From Antedon mediterranea (taxonomy: Eukaryota > Echinodermata > Crinoidea > Comatulida > Antedonidae), in contig NC_092673.1 of NCBI RefSeq assembly GCF_964355755.1, positions 13,275,001-13,339,000 of the forward strand: a stretch of 64,000 nucleotides of DNA, in the 5' to 3' direction. How positions within the stretch are numbered: position 1 is the first letter of the stretch; each line of letters opens with the position of its first letter. Of this stretch, positions 34,270 to 45,954 are shown in pieces. The position numbers were made by a program, and so were the translations under genes. The notes below the pieces were generated by a model. The model worked only from the letters and a program-made list of their open reading frames with translations. It had not been told where the DNA came from and did no database searches.

Positions 34270-34610
34270 TGTTCCCCATAGCCAATTGAAAGTTGCAAGA
34301 TAAGTTCTATCTATATCTAGCTATTTGAGCAAATCACTACAGCTTCTCTCCTCTTTGCACAATTAATACGCTTACATGATGACAAAAGATAAAGTTTATC
34401 CTTTAAACTTTGCTTCATGTACAGGTTGATGAATATGAACACACTTTGGTAATCACTGCTGTCAATGATGAAATAGATTCAGAAAAACATCAAAATGTAA
34501 ATGACTTAATTCATGACCAAGGCATCTTCGTACAGTACTGTATTCTCACTTATAGCAATAAGAATGCGATGTCATATGTGTTTTACCGACAGTATGCAAT
34601 AAACAATTAG
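34270..34610 (+). repeat. Dispersed repeat EB, copy 2, with exon-like ORF
   Basis: Matches 27140-27335. After an acceptor-like CATGTACAG at about 34425, an open frame VDEYEHTLVITAVNDEIDSE ... HDQGIFVQYC ends at 34610. It lies just downstream of EA copy 3, so EA and EB are probably consecutive exons of one dispersed gene family. Confidence 0.6.
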
Positions 34611-35186
34611 GTATCGCTATCAGTAGTAGGTGCACATGTACTCTATTTCGCTTACTCGAAACTTTTACTGAAAATTATTCATGGCATCAAACCAAATCAA
34701 GAATTTAATGCTAGCGAAAGTTTCTGGTTTTACAGTAAGTGAAGGTGCAAATTCTGGTAGAAACAATAAAGGAGACCCTAGTTATATGGGTCATTCCATC
34801 AGGTTGGGATACAGGGTAATTATACTAATGCAGCTCATTTAAATCATTATTGTATGATTATGAAAATGTTCCTGTTCAACATACAGCACAATCAGATTGA
34901 CCTATTAATAAGCTACAAAATGAGACCAAACACGATCAAATCGGATACAATTTTGTGATATTTTTTTATGAATAAGTATGGTGTTTAAGACGTTTTTAAC
35001 ACAAAATTGTGTTACAATAAAGAAGATGGATATATAAATATGTTTTTATGTACGAATACATCGCCATGTTGATTTATTTTGTTCATTTTATAATGTTAAA
35101 ATATCCCAAATTTATCATACAAAAGCAAATTTTCACGTCTCAAAACTTTAAACTGACAGACTGTGGTTACCAAAAAACCCCTCTTC

Positions 35187-35602
35187 GACGTAACATTGGT
35201 GTCAATTTGGGTCACAGTATGTTACGTCGATAAAGGGGTGTTATAATGGTCATTCTTACAATAGACTCATAATTATATCATGCTTGACACATTTTAATAT
35301 GTGTCTGTTATCAAAATAATACAAACAGAAATATACAATATTTGAAAAAAATTCAAAATCGATCAAAAGAAAAACAGCATATAACGATGGTGTTAACCGA
35401 CATTTCTGTTACGTCGAAGTACTTATCCACAAAATACATAGTTAAATACCCTACTGTGTGAAGTGGAATAGTCCTGTGGTGATACCCAGGGAAGTTCTAA
35501 GAATAATAATAAAAAAGTTTTCTCGCTGCTTTCGCGGAGTTTCTTGATACTGTTGTCAGGAGTTAACGACTCCATGTTACGTCGAAGTGGTTAGGTTACG
35601 TC
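35187..35602. promoter_or_regulatory. Left array of GTTACGTC octamers
   Basis: Octamers at 35187 (reverse), 35221, 35408, 35576 and 35595, several followed by GAA. The right array has 37326 (reverse), 37351, 37544, 37936 and 38301, often inside GGTGTCAATGTTACGTCC. Likely transposase-binding subterminal repeats; the CGTCA/ACGTC core also resembles a bZIP half-site. Confidence 0.6.
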
Positions 35603-36200
35603 GAATTCCTGATAATTGTGGCCAACGTCAACAGTGTGTAAGTATATTTCTCTTTTTATTTGTAATTTTTACGAGGTATGTTATTACTTTACATAGTAAG
35701 ATACGACATTAGAAATGTCACATAATTTGACAGGCACAGAGACGGTCAAGTGGGAGCCCTTGACGTATGTATACGGCGTCAATGTTACATCGAACTACCA
35801 CGTTTCAGTGCTTAGATTTTTAGTGCTAACGTTTAAAATATCATCCTGTAATGTTCAGGAGGTAATATTTAGGTGTTGTTTTTCGGTTTACGTGTATTTT
35901 CATAAGTTCATAATGCGTGTAAGAATGAATACATAGTGAGAAAGCTCAGTATAGCCTAGACCTCTAGGCCCTAGTCTTCCACTGTTATCTTGTGGTAGTT
36001 TACCGTTCGGGCCACCACGGACCAACCTGGCGATCTTGGCATGGACGTTTGGACCCATTTAAGGACGATCTTGCCTACCAAGTTTGATAGATTGGCCAAG
36101 CTTTAAAAAAATCTAAAAACGCATTATCGCATTGTCAATACTTTACAGCAAATACCACCCACACGCACAATAACCCCTCCCCCCGGCCAACGCCCCGAAA

Positions 36201-36270
36201 CCCCCCCCCCCCCCCACCCGCCCCCATTTTTTTTTTTTTTTTTTTTTTAATTTAATTTTTTTTTTTACAG
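36201..36270 (+). promoter_or_regulatory. Extreme polypyrimidine tract and 3' splice site
   Basis: C15 (36201-36215) and T22 (36227-36248), followed by a second T-rich stretch and ACAG ending at 36270. The next exon contains the ATG at 36273. Confidence 0.55.
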
Positions 36271-36272
36271 TA

Positions 36273-37261
36273 ATGCCACCACCGCTGAGGCTACGGATTC
36301 GACTTAAGTCAAGCAAAACAGTAGTACCTGTAGTGCCTTAAGACCCTAAAACATGTGAATTGTCATCAACACCCGGTTTTGGTCAACCTTTATTGAAGTC
36401 TTACAGACAGAAATTAAAGCTGCTGTGGGACCCAAGGAACATAGTAAAACAAAAGAAGCAACAAGTTCAGGTATTCCAATATAATTTAATATTAATTATT
36501 CACCTAGCCATGATCTTACGAAATTAAATCACTGTACAGTACATTTATTGTAAAGGTGGTTTCCACAAAATGCAATTTATTAACTGGTTTACTTATATGT
36601 ATACAGATGAAGATGAACAAGACAGTGTACATGACAATGAGACATACAGTGTACAAGATGATGATGGAACAGACAGCACAGATGAGAACAGAGAAATAAA
36701 CAAGGACTCAGTCTGTATATCTTCTGGTGTAGTAGGTATGTTGCTCATTTGTGCAATTTATGAAATACAGCTGCTTTTCCTCTGGAAAGTCCATGTAGTG
36801 TACAGTACTATTAGTATTAAATGAAACCACAATATGTACTTTGTCAGGTACAATTTATAGCATCATCATCATCTGTTCACTTGGACATCATTTGTAGACT
36901 TTTTGTTTAATACACCCTCTTTGAACAGATTCCATACCGTATACGGGTGTTTATTTAAATTTGTTTTATTTAATCTTCCAGTTGGTGACTATGTTGCTGT
37001 GATATATAATGATGATTGGTGGCCAGGACAGGTACTTGAAGTTGGTGATATGTGCTGCATCAGCTTCCTGGAAAAGAAGGGGGAAAACAAATTTATATGG
37101 CCTGTGGAGTGGAGAAAGATTGGATTGCACAGAGCCGTATATTTGCTAAGATTCCTTCTCCACCTATGCCAGTTACAAGTCGTTTCCTTGGCTTTGATTC
37201 AGCAAATGTCAGTTCCATCACATCTAGAGTGAACAACTACCTGAAAGCAAACAGAAAATAG
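36273..37261 (+). pseudogene. Spliced gene inside the TIR element with Tudor/SH3-like C-terminal domain
   Basis: Exon 1 (from 36273 to about 36470) reads MPPPLRLRIRLKSSKTVVPV, has a stop at about 36339, then KSYRQKLKLLWDPRNIVKQK. Exon 2 (about 36607-36735) is acidic (DEDEQDSVHDNETYS). Exon 3 (about 36982-37261) reads VGDYVAVIYNDDWWPGQVLE, FLEKKGENKFIWP, then after a frameshift DWIAQSRIFAKIPSPPMPVT ... NYLKANRK stop. The GDxVAVxYDxxWxPGxVLxV...FxWP pattern recurs at the C-terminus of transposon-associated proteins of marine animals. DNA- or chromatin-binding role is inference. Confidence 0.5.
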
Positions 37262-38505
37262 TAGTGAGTGTCTTCCAGCTGCTGATTTTTCAATGGCTTT
37301 TGCCATGTTGATGTTAAATAATGCTGACGTAACATAAACATGGTGTCAATGTTACGTCCACAAACATTATTTCAGTTAAATCATAAAATACAACAAAAAA
37401 TATAAAATACAAAAAAATATATAAAATACATAAAATACATTTTTAGCATATAGAACTTGAAAATGTTCATAGGACTAATTTAATAATTACATATTTGTAG
37501 TTTATACTTACTGTTGATTATGTAACATAAACATGGTGTCAATGTTACGTCCACACTTATTCATTTAGATCAACGAGTGTCCAAATATAGGCACTTTGGA
37601 GCTTACCAAAAGCTTCAATAATTGATATACTGTTGTAAATACAGGAACTGCATCTCAATAATAGTTATATTTCAATATGTAACTTGTAGAAACCATCAAA
37701 TGATAAACACTGCATTTTTTTCATGGGATGATCTGAACAAAAGGTAATCTTTGCATAAAATATTTATTAATTCATCTCAAGAAGTTGAATTAGAAATACA
37801 TTTTTTTATTATAGAACTTACAAATGTCCATAGGACTAATTTATTAATTACATATTTGTAGTTTATACTTACAGTTGGGTTCATTTTCTATGTTGATGAT
37901 TATGTAACATTGACACGGTGTCAATGTTACATTATGTTACGTCCGCAATAATTCATTTAAATCAATAAGCGTAAAAAAATAGCCACTTTGGAGCTTACCA
38001 AAAGTTTCAATCAATGATATACTGTTGTAAATGAGGGAAATGTTACTCAATAATAGTTATATTTTCAATGCGTGTGTAACTTTAGGAAACTTCAAAATAA
38101 AACTCTGCACTTTATTGAAAATGACAAGAATGATTATGTTGTATATACCTCCATTTTTCATTATACCCATAGAAATGTTGTTAAAAAGTTAATTATTGGA
38201 AGAAGTTATTGTAAAATGATTCTTTTAAAGTAAATTTGAACTGATGAAATTTGAATTTTTATTAATTAAAGAATATTGGAAATTCAAATTTGGCGTCAAT
38301 GTTACGTCCATATTTTTTCAGAATGTTAAGTCATAATATCAAGTACCGACTAAATACTTGTGATTTGTTGACTAAAATTTTTGTTGAAAATAAAACTTGG
38401 ATAGTTGTACCATGAAAAAAGTGTCAAAGATTGTCTTTATTAGCATCTTGAAATTTTCACTTTCATGTAACACACTGTATCCCAACCTGATGGAGTGACC
38501 CATAT

Positions 38506-38930
38506 GTGACGCAGAACCATGTCTCAGAACCGATGATGTCTGGATTGGATGTGATGTTTGTGGTCGATGCTATCAAAAGAACATTTTATTATTTTCAAAA
38601 TGCATACTACATAAGTGAAGGAGTAAATCCTTCTTTAATTACAAAAGACATGGCAGAAACAATGTAGAGGACCCTGGTCAAATGTGACACAGAATCATGT
38701 CTTGGAATCAGTCTGGATGTGATGTTTGTGGTCGATGGTATCACAAGAACATTTATCTTTTTCAAAATGCATACTACATAAGTGAAGGAGTAAATCCTTC
38801 TTTAATTACAAAAGACATGGCAGAAACAATGTAGGGGACTGTAGTTATATGTGACACAGAATCATGTCTTGGAATCGGTCTGGATTGGATGTGATGTTTG
38901 TGGTCGATAGTATTAAAAGAACATTCAAAT
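38506..38930 (+). repeat. Tandem repeat, about 170-bp period, 2.4 copies, PHD-finger-like content
   Basis: The landmark GTGATGTTTGTGGTCGAT occurs at 38551, 38719 and 38891. Copies one and two share a further stretch (TACTACATAAGTGAAGGAGT through ACATGGCAGAAACAATGTAG). Translation gives CDAEPCLRTDDVWIGCDVCG RCYQKN in copy one and SGCDVCGRWYHKNIYLF in copy two: W(I)xCDxCxxWxH is the core of a PHD finger. Starts just outside the ATAT flank of the TIR element. Confidence 0.7.
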
Positions 38931-40403
38931 TCAATCAACTGAACAGGAGTGCGATATTTACATCGCAAGATATCGGTAAATCTAGTCACCTGCTAGATTT
39001 CTATATTTTATTTGTACAAATGTTTGTCACAGCATTTCGTGGGAGAATTTTTAAGAGTAGTCCAGAATGTCTGTACTTTTTTTATTTTCCGATTATCACT
39101 CAATATAAATCAAGTTACAATACTTTCTGATTGGTCCACAGTTGCATGACCTGACAGGCAAAAACCTAGAGTTATCAGTGTGCTAAAATTGACGTGTTGA
39201 ACACCACACCGGAGTGGATGAATGAAGTGCATCCTCAGAGACATAGGTCTGAGTCACTATTTGCCTAACTGAAGAGTTGCATTATATAGATATAGAAACT
39301 ATTGAAACAGAAGAACAAGAACATCAGCCCATTTAGAAACAAGAACGGTGGAGTAGAGTAAAAAGAACATCAATATACCTTCAAGATATTGGGGTGGCAG
39401 AATTCAATGTAGATAATTCAATGGTGGAAAGCTTGTGGGTTTATAGGCCTTTGACATAACTGACATTTTTCAAAAATCACCATTTTAGCTGTTTGGCCTA
39501 TTGAGGGAATGATACAACTTTTGGTGTATTTAGTATTTCAAATTTATAACTAAGAATATAATTTTAATGTAAGTAAACGTTGCGACAAAGAAATGGTTTT
39601 GTGCCAAATCTATTGTTTACTGCGCAACAACTTATAACCTTGATGGCTACGCTTAGATTGGCATGATTTCATATTTTAGTACTATGGCGATGAACAACAA
39701 TTTATGCGACGATGAAGAAGATTTTTATTATAACTTTTCTTATGAGGAATTTGAATTAAACGATCTACCAGAAATAGATACAGTTTTGTGAAGAGGTTGG
39801 CTTGGCCGTCGAGGGGGGTTAATACTGTGTGATTTAGACCATGGAGGAATGTAATGTTACACCAACTATGAAGTCATGTTTGGAGGCACAATCCAATATT
39901 GTTGCAGAAAAAATAATCATTCCTTGAAGCTAATGGCAACATGTTACTGTGCATTGGCAAAAGCCAAGCAATTGGAGCTTTGTCAGACCTGGTGGAAGAA
40001 GATAAAAAGAAATTTGGGGAAAGTGGTTACTCAAGATGCTGAACAAAGATGCAGAAAGACTGGACATCATTCAACAACTGACTTTCCAGTATTATCAAAG
40101 GCATAAAAAACAGAAGGTGTGGAGATCTTGCGAAATTTGTGATTCAATAGACAATGGAAATAGAGATTAAGTAAATTTAAGTATAAATGTTGATTTATTT
40201 AATTTCACAATTGTTAAAAATTGTAATTAAAAAGAAAAAGATTTCTTAAAGTCATTGTTAACAAATTATCTGTAAAATTATATATATTAAAGCATTATAA
40301 TATTTTATGTAATTTTATTAAATCCTAAATGTTGTTCATAATCATAGGTAAAATTTTAATGCAATTCGCACTAGTAACAAAATAGGTGGTGGACGATACT
40401 GTA
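38931..40403. other. No recognised gene; small acidic ORF and 76-aa ORF
   Basis: 39684-39791 encodes MAMNNNLCDDEEDFYYNFSY and more acidic residues to a stop. 39876-40106 encodes a basic, Cys-containing stretch (LAKAKQLELCQTWWKKIKRN). Neither is recognised. They may be remnants of one spliced gene. Confidence 0.25.
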
Positions 40404-41178
40404 TTACCGTAGTTCCTCGGGTATAATCCCACCCCCGACTTTACGATTACCTTCTCACGCAAGCATATCCCCGGGCAAAGTCCCAGTGTATAATTCAATA
40501 TTAGGCCAGAGGTGGGCCTAGGCCTACTGTAGCTAGCTAGGCCGACGTCAATATTTTTAAAGAAATTCTCACCAAAAAATAGATTAATTTCTCTGAATTT
40601 GGCTGACTTAAAACTCATCAAACATTGTTAAGTTGAATACAACCTTAAGGCTAGCATGTCCCGATCGTCACGCTCTGTACATCGCCGTGTACATTCTTAT
40701 TTGTTGTTTACACTACTGCATGCTTGATTACCGTAAAAAAAACACCGCCCTCTATACCAACCGGCTTGTGCAGTAGTTTGTGTCACATGCAACAACATGC
40801 AATTTACACAGAGAGCTCGAGCGTGGGTGAACCGCCGGGAGACGGAGAACTCGTATGATCGATTTCATGTCGATTTAGGAAGCTATAGGCCTAGATCACA
40901 TTTTAGGGTATTTTTTAAGTAGAAATCTGGTGGAAAATCTATACGGTAGGCATAGCACAGGTAAGACCAATTAGGCCGCCTACAGTAGGTCTAGATGGCC
41001 TGGCCGTCTAATTGCTAGGCCTAGCCTACATCGGAATATAGCTTTAGATCGTAGCTAGAAGAAATATCGTCATTTTCAATTCATGCAGTGGGAAATCCCA
41101 GGGTATAGTCCCACCTACCAAATTCGGGCAAATTTCACGTACAAGGGGGGTGGGATTATACCCGGGGAACTACGGTAA
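40404..41178. mobile_element. 775-bp MITE with 30+ bp TIRs and TA target duplication
   Basis: Ends TTACCGTAGTTCCTCGGG and, complemented, TTACCGTAGTTCCCCGGG; the repeat continues through TATAATCCCACCCCC. Flanked by TA at 40402-40403 and 41179-41180, as for Tc1/mariner-type insertions. No ORF of note inside; several TAGGCCTA-type motifs are present. Confidence 0.8.
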
Positions 41179-41180
41179 TA

Positions 41181-44160
41181 GAAAATTTGCATAAATTAGT
41201 CATATTCAACAAATCATAAACATTAACACATTCACCGCCAGGCATTTTTGCTAAATTCATCCGTTTTTCAAGCTCAACGTGGAGGTGTGTTTTTTTTATC
41301 AGATAGACATTTACATATGTTTGTCTTAAACTTGCTGATTATGTAGAACATCTATTTTTTCTCCTCATCACTAAAACAGCTAAAGGAGATAAGCATTATT
41401 TTTCATTTACTTGCAATGATTTATTTCTGTCTTGACTGTTGATTGTAAAATAAAAAGATATTTATACAGAAAGGAGAATAGCAAAAGAGAGAATGAATGA
41501 ATTCTTAGACGTCAACACCAACATCCACATCAACATCCTCATCAACACTAACATCCACATCAATACCAACATCCACATCCACACCTAAAACTTCACATGA
41601 ACTAACATCATCGTCGTCATCACCAGGCTCACAAGCATCTGCAAGCATTTGCAACCTACGCCTTCACCCACCTTGCAGGAAATTTCTGATGCATTAAACA
41701 AGAAAATGGATGACCAAAAAGGTAAAACTTACTATGCAAATGTACGCCTATCAATATTTCATTTATTGTGTGAAAGCCAAGAGAAAATATAATTTTAAAT
41801 TAAACCACATGGACAAAATTGAGAGTTAAAGCCTTAATCGAGTTGTGCAGAGTAAAACTGAATATGGTTAACATGCCCATAAGTACAACTGGAACAATAA
41901 TATATGCATATATCAGCATGGAAGTCCAAGATAAGTAGTTGCCTGATAACAGAGGAGTTTACCGAAAAGGAGATGCTCACTCAAACAATCTCTAGGAAGG
42001 AGAAGGGATTGTGATCGGTATGATCCTGAGAAAATTAAAAGGATTAAAGATCAGTTACTAATTAACTATACTTAATAGTGCTCAGTCATATATCAATTTC
42101 CATATTTTTTTTACTCATCTTTTTGGGTGGTGTGGTTAAATTCAGGCCATGAAAGGAGGCTAGGAGCAGGGTCATAATTTGGCAATAGTATAAAACATAA
42201 CATAAATTTCAGAGAACATAACTGGCACTTTAGCTTGGAATAACATCGTTATTCCAGCCCTGATGTTGATGTACACAAAGGCGGGATAACCAAGCTTTAA
42301 ACCTATATCATTATTTTTATAATGGAGTTTGCTGTGAATAAAAATACAACCAGTAAGTTGGAATCACAAATCCCAATGCTCAAATACTGCCCTTCAGGCC
42401 TCCAGATATTTGAGTCATCCTACTCTCCTACAAAAATACAATTTCTCCCAATATTTTGGATAAAAAATATCCTGATATATGTATACATTTGTAGTTTCTA
42501 CTACATATGATACAGAAGAGAACAGAAAATATACAAAATTCCTAACAAATTTGTGAACTTGCTGTGCCAATTGCTGAGATTTTTAATTGTTTATTCAAAG
42601 ATGGAAAAGTAACAGCAAAAGGGAAGGATGCAAACATCCAATACCTAAAGAAAAGCCAGCAACTATCTAAACTCCTACCAATATCACTAGCAACAATGTA
42701 GATGGCAAGAAAACATTCTAGATCTTGGCAAGAGCAAACATACCAAGTGCTTCTACACAATTACTCAAAAGGCGCATTGACCAATATATGAAAAGGCTTC
42801 ATCCTAGGATAATACTCAACATGTATTCTTTTCATCAAAGGATTGCAAATTGCCAAGAGATTACACAGATGAAGAACAGTTGAGATACCTTGAATGGAAT
42901 CGCACTACTACATATATCTTAGATATTGTCCCCCTGAAAAAATAATTATTTAAAATTTTTTTTCTTGAATATGCCATTTTAATTTCACATAATAATTATC
43001 CACTTTGACCAAAATTAAATCAAAAAAAATTTTGTAATTTAAAGCATTATTTTTCTTTTTTTTTCTACGTTAGTGCTTAACATCATTAAAACTACAAAAT
43101 AAACTATTCAAAGTCTGATTTATCTTCATTTTTCATGTTTTTGGGGGACAACACATCTTTACCTTTTATATTATAAATATATATATATATATAAATATAT
43201 AAAACTGTTTTTGTTCCTTAAATTCCTGAAATTAAGATAAATGTACTAGCAGGGATCAGAAAACAAAACAAAATCCATAAAGCTAAAAAAACCATAGAAA
43301 GGCAAAGAATCCAACCTTAACTTTCAAAAGATTTACTTGCATACGAATATGACCAAAGAATTAAGTCATATCAGTTTCTTTTGGCTCCAAAAACTGGGTT
43401 AATATTGTTTTTAAAAGAAATTTTCCCTGACATAGGTATTCTTTTTTATCTTTCATTTTTTAATGTTCTTACATCCGAAATGTCTAAATTAGGTAAGACC
43501 AGACCTGGGTAAGGTTTTTATAAAACAAATCAGTGACAATATTGATTTTTTTTATATAGATTAATGTTAAGTTAAGTTATCCAAATTTAAAGTAATCTAT
43601 CTATTAAATACACAGAAAAATATATATGCACACAATGTGAATTTAGTCAAAAAGCATCAATGTTTGGTTCCATTGGAGCAATGGCTACACATCACACTCC
43701 ATAAAGTACAGCATGCCTGCCTTCATGTGTAGCTGCATTTCATAACTGCCCACTCTCTGTTTGCAGGAAGGACTCTGGTTAAATGTTATCGTCTGCTTTC
43801 ATCTATCTCCCATCTTCATTTAGCAGCTTTATCATCACTCCAGGCAAATATTTTACTGTACATGTACTGCACAATAGAGGTATTTAACTGTTTTTGCGAA
43901 TCTTTTGGAGTATTTAAAAAAAAAAATTTGTGTATTAAGTGATAATCCGGCTGTTTGGTGTGCATTTTGTAGATTCCACATTTGGTATTTCTTAAAACAA
44001 TCTGATTTCCTGACAATCCATACATAAATACACACTCTTCATAGTTCTTTGGATAATGCTAATACCATCTGCTTGTATTATGTAACAACAAATTGACACA
44101 GTTTCCTGAATTATGGTAGCTAAGAGCAAAACTATACATCAGTGTTATCAAATCTAATGC
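41181..44160. other. No recognised gene; Ser/Thr low-complexity exon-like segment
   Basis: 41505-41600 is a CAACATCCACAT-type minisatellite that can encode TSTPTSTSTSSSTLTSTSIP. It is followed by LQEISDALNKKMDDQK and a donor-like GTAAAA at about 41721. 42545-42700 has an open plus-strand stretch ICELAVPIAEIFNCLFKDGK, unassigned. Microsatellite (TA)n at 43175-43192. The rest is AT-rich with no gene seen. Confidence 0.3.
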
Positions 44161-44164
44161 AGTA

Positions 44165-44480
44165 GTAACAGAAATTGCGTCCCCATCATTTTCAGTTTAA
44201 TAGTGTTTTACTCAGGCCTATACCTACACGGCCTTCAACAAAATGTTATGGACAACGTGCCTTTTCGTGGTCAGCTGCTCTTCCAAATTATATCAGAAAT
44301 GCTGAATCACTCACCACATTCAAACAACTCCTGAAATCCCACCTTTTTATTTTGCATTTTCTTTACTTTTTGCTCTTCTTTTTTCTGTTGATTGTTCAGC
44401 GCTTAGAGGCGTCCTGCATTTTGCGCTTTAGTAAATTGAACATTATTATTATTATGTGCAATCTCAATTTCCTTGATTAG
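44165..44480 (+). mobile_element. 5'-truncated LINE 3' end with (ATT)n tail
   Basis: The coding tail reads RPIPTRPSTKCYGQRAFSWS, AALPNYIRNAESLTTFKQLL, KSHLF. This is the terminal ...GxRAFSxxAPxLWNxLPxxIRxAxSLxxFKxxLKTHLF block of CR1/L2-like elements with a two-residue gap. AGCGCTTAGAGGCGTCCTGC and (ATT)n at 44444-44455 form the 3' end. Confidence 0.75.
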
Positions 44481-45950
44481 ATTAGAAAAACATGGTCCTT
44501 CTCAATTGTCAAAATATGTTATTGCCACATGAAATGGTTAATTCAGGTATGATACAGTATTTAGAGAAAGAGAAATCTTTATTCAGGTATACCCTTCTAT
44601 ATTCCTGGTGTAGTCATCGTGCATGGCAATATACATTTATAGTTCATATACCAAGAATGCGTATACAATCATGTTTAAGCTGATCCAACAAACTTGAGTT
44701 CAACAGTCAGTTTATTTCTGAAGTCAGATAGTATTCCAGAGACCTTCTTTGAAAGAAGCTGCAAGGATGGACAGAATGTCACAGTATCTAATGTAGCTGT
44801 ATGAAGGAAGACATGGTATGTACATCTGCAGTGTGGAGTGTGCTGTTGACACTTACTAAAATTGATCATACATGTTTATATATAAAAAGACTAATCCACA
44901 ATATTCACATTTTGTGTCTACATTATATATTTACTGTATATTTAAGTAGAAGAAGGAAAAATGTATTTATCTTGCTTGTTTTCAAGTGATAATTAAATTG
45001 AATGAAAATGAGATTTACTAGCAGCTAGCATTAATCATTTATTACTACTACTATTAGTGTAATACCCATTGGTTTTCACATTTTAATTGATGCATTTTAG
45101 TTACTGGTAGACTGTTCGAAAAATTAAAAAAACAATCTTCTATCAACTGTCAACTATGACACAATGTAAAGTACTTTTCAATCACAAATACTATACTATA
45201 GTAAAGCAAATGGCAAAACAGTTTTAACAATGTTGATACCTTGTTGATATTTGGAGGGCTCGCAAAAAAACCAAACAAAATTTAATTGATATTTCTAATA
45301 GTTTTTGAGAACAGATGAAGAATTTGAAGATGCTGTTCATACACAAGGAAGAAGTTGATGAATGGATAAGAACATGTCGCATAGATTTTTTCATACCTCA
45401 TGCTAAATATTCCTAAAGCAAAAAAAAGAAACGCTTAATGCAATAATTACTGAGGTATAGTAAAACTAGTAATTGCATCCATTCACATAAAATATCTATC
45501 CTAAACTTGCTGGGTCAGTTTAAAAGACAAGTATGAGCATAGTCCTCTTACACTGTTAAAAACAATAGAAGTACAGAGCTTTCTAGGTTAATGGTCAAGT
45601 CTTGAAAAAGATGTTATCGGTTTGAAGACCGGCACTATATAAAGATGAATTACTTTCAATTACAAAACAACAAAAAACCACACATGCAGAGAATAATTGC
45701 AGACTGAGGTGTGTGAAGATATGAAATGTGACTGAATGCACTAAAAATTAATCGTGAGTATAACATCGCACCAAGAAGAAGATGCAATGCTACTATATAT
45801 CTCTGTGTCAAGGACTGTTCCTCAACATACCCACCTGATGATAGTTGCTGGCTGTATTATGAACCTATTAGAATAGTGCTATCAAACTTTTACATCCAAG
45901 TTAAACAGAATGACTACAGTAGGATTTCGGAACATTAGAAGTGCGTGAAG
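44481..45950. other. No gene seen
   Basis: AT-rich spacer. A possible upstream exon of the next pseudogene (EQMKNLKMLFIHKEEVDEW at about 45312-45410) is noted without conviction. Confidence 0.3.
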
Positions 45951-45954
45951 ATGA

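Larger units (their letters stand above)
34788..38501. mobile_element. 3714-bp TIR DNA element with GTTACGTC arrays and a Tudor-like gene
   Basis: Left end GGGTCATTCCATCAGGTTGG and right end (complement) GGGTCACTCCATCAGGTTGG belong to 30-bp terminal inverted repeats with two mismatches. The flanks are ATAT at 34784-34787 and 38502-38505, consistent with a 4-bp duplication. Ten GTTACGTC/GACGTAAC octamers cluster in both subterminal regions. A spliced, damaged gene lies at 36273-37261. No DDE catalytic block is recognised. Confidence 0.8.

Noticed and set aside
41505-41600. CAACATCCACAT repeat as a mucin-like gene
   Set aside because: Short minisatellite; open only locally and without signal peptide or downstream domain.
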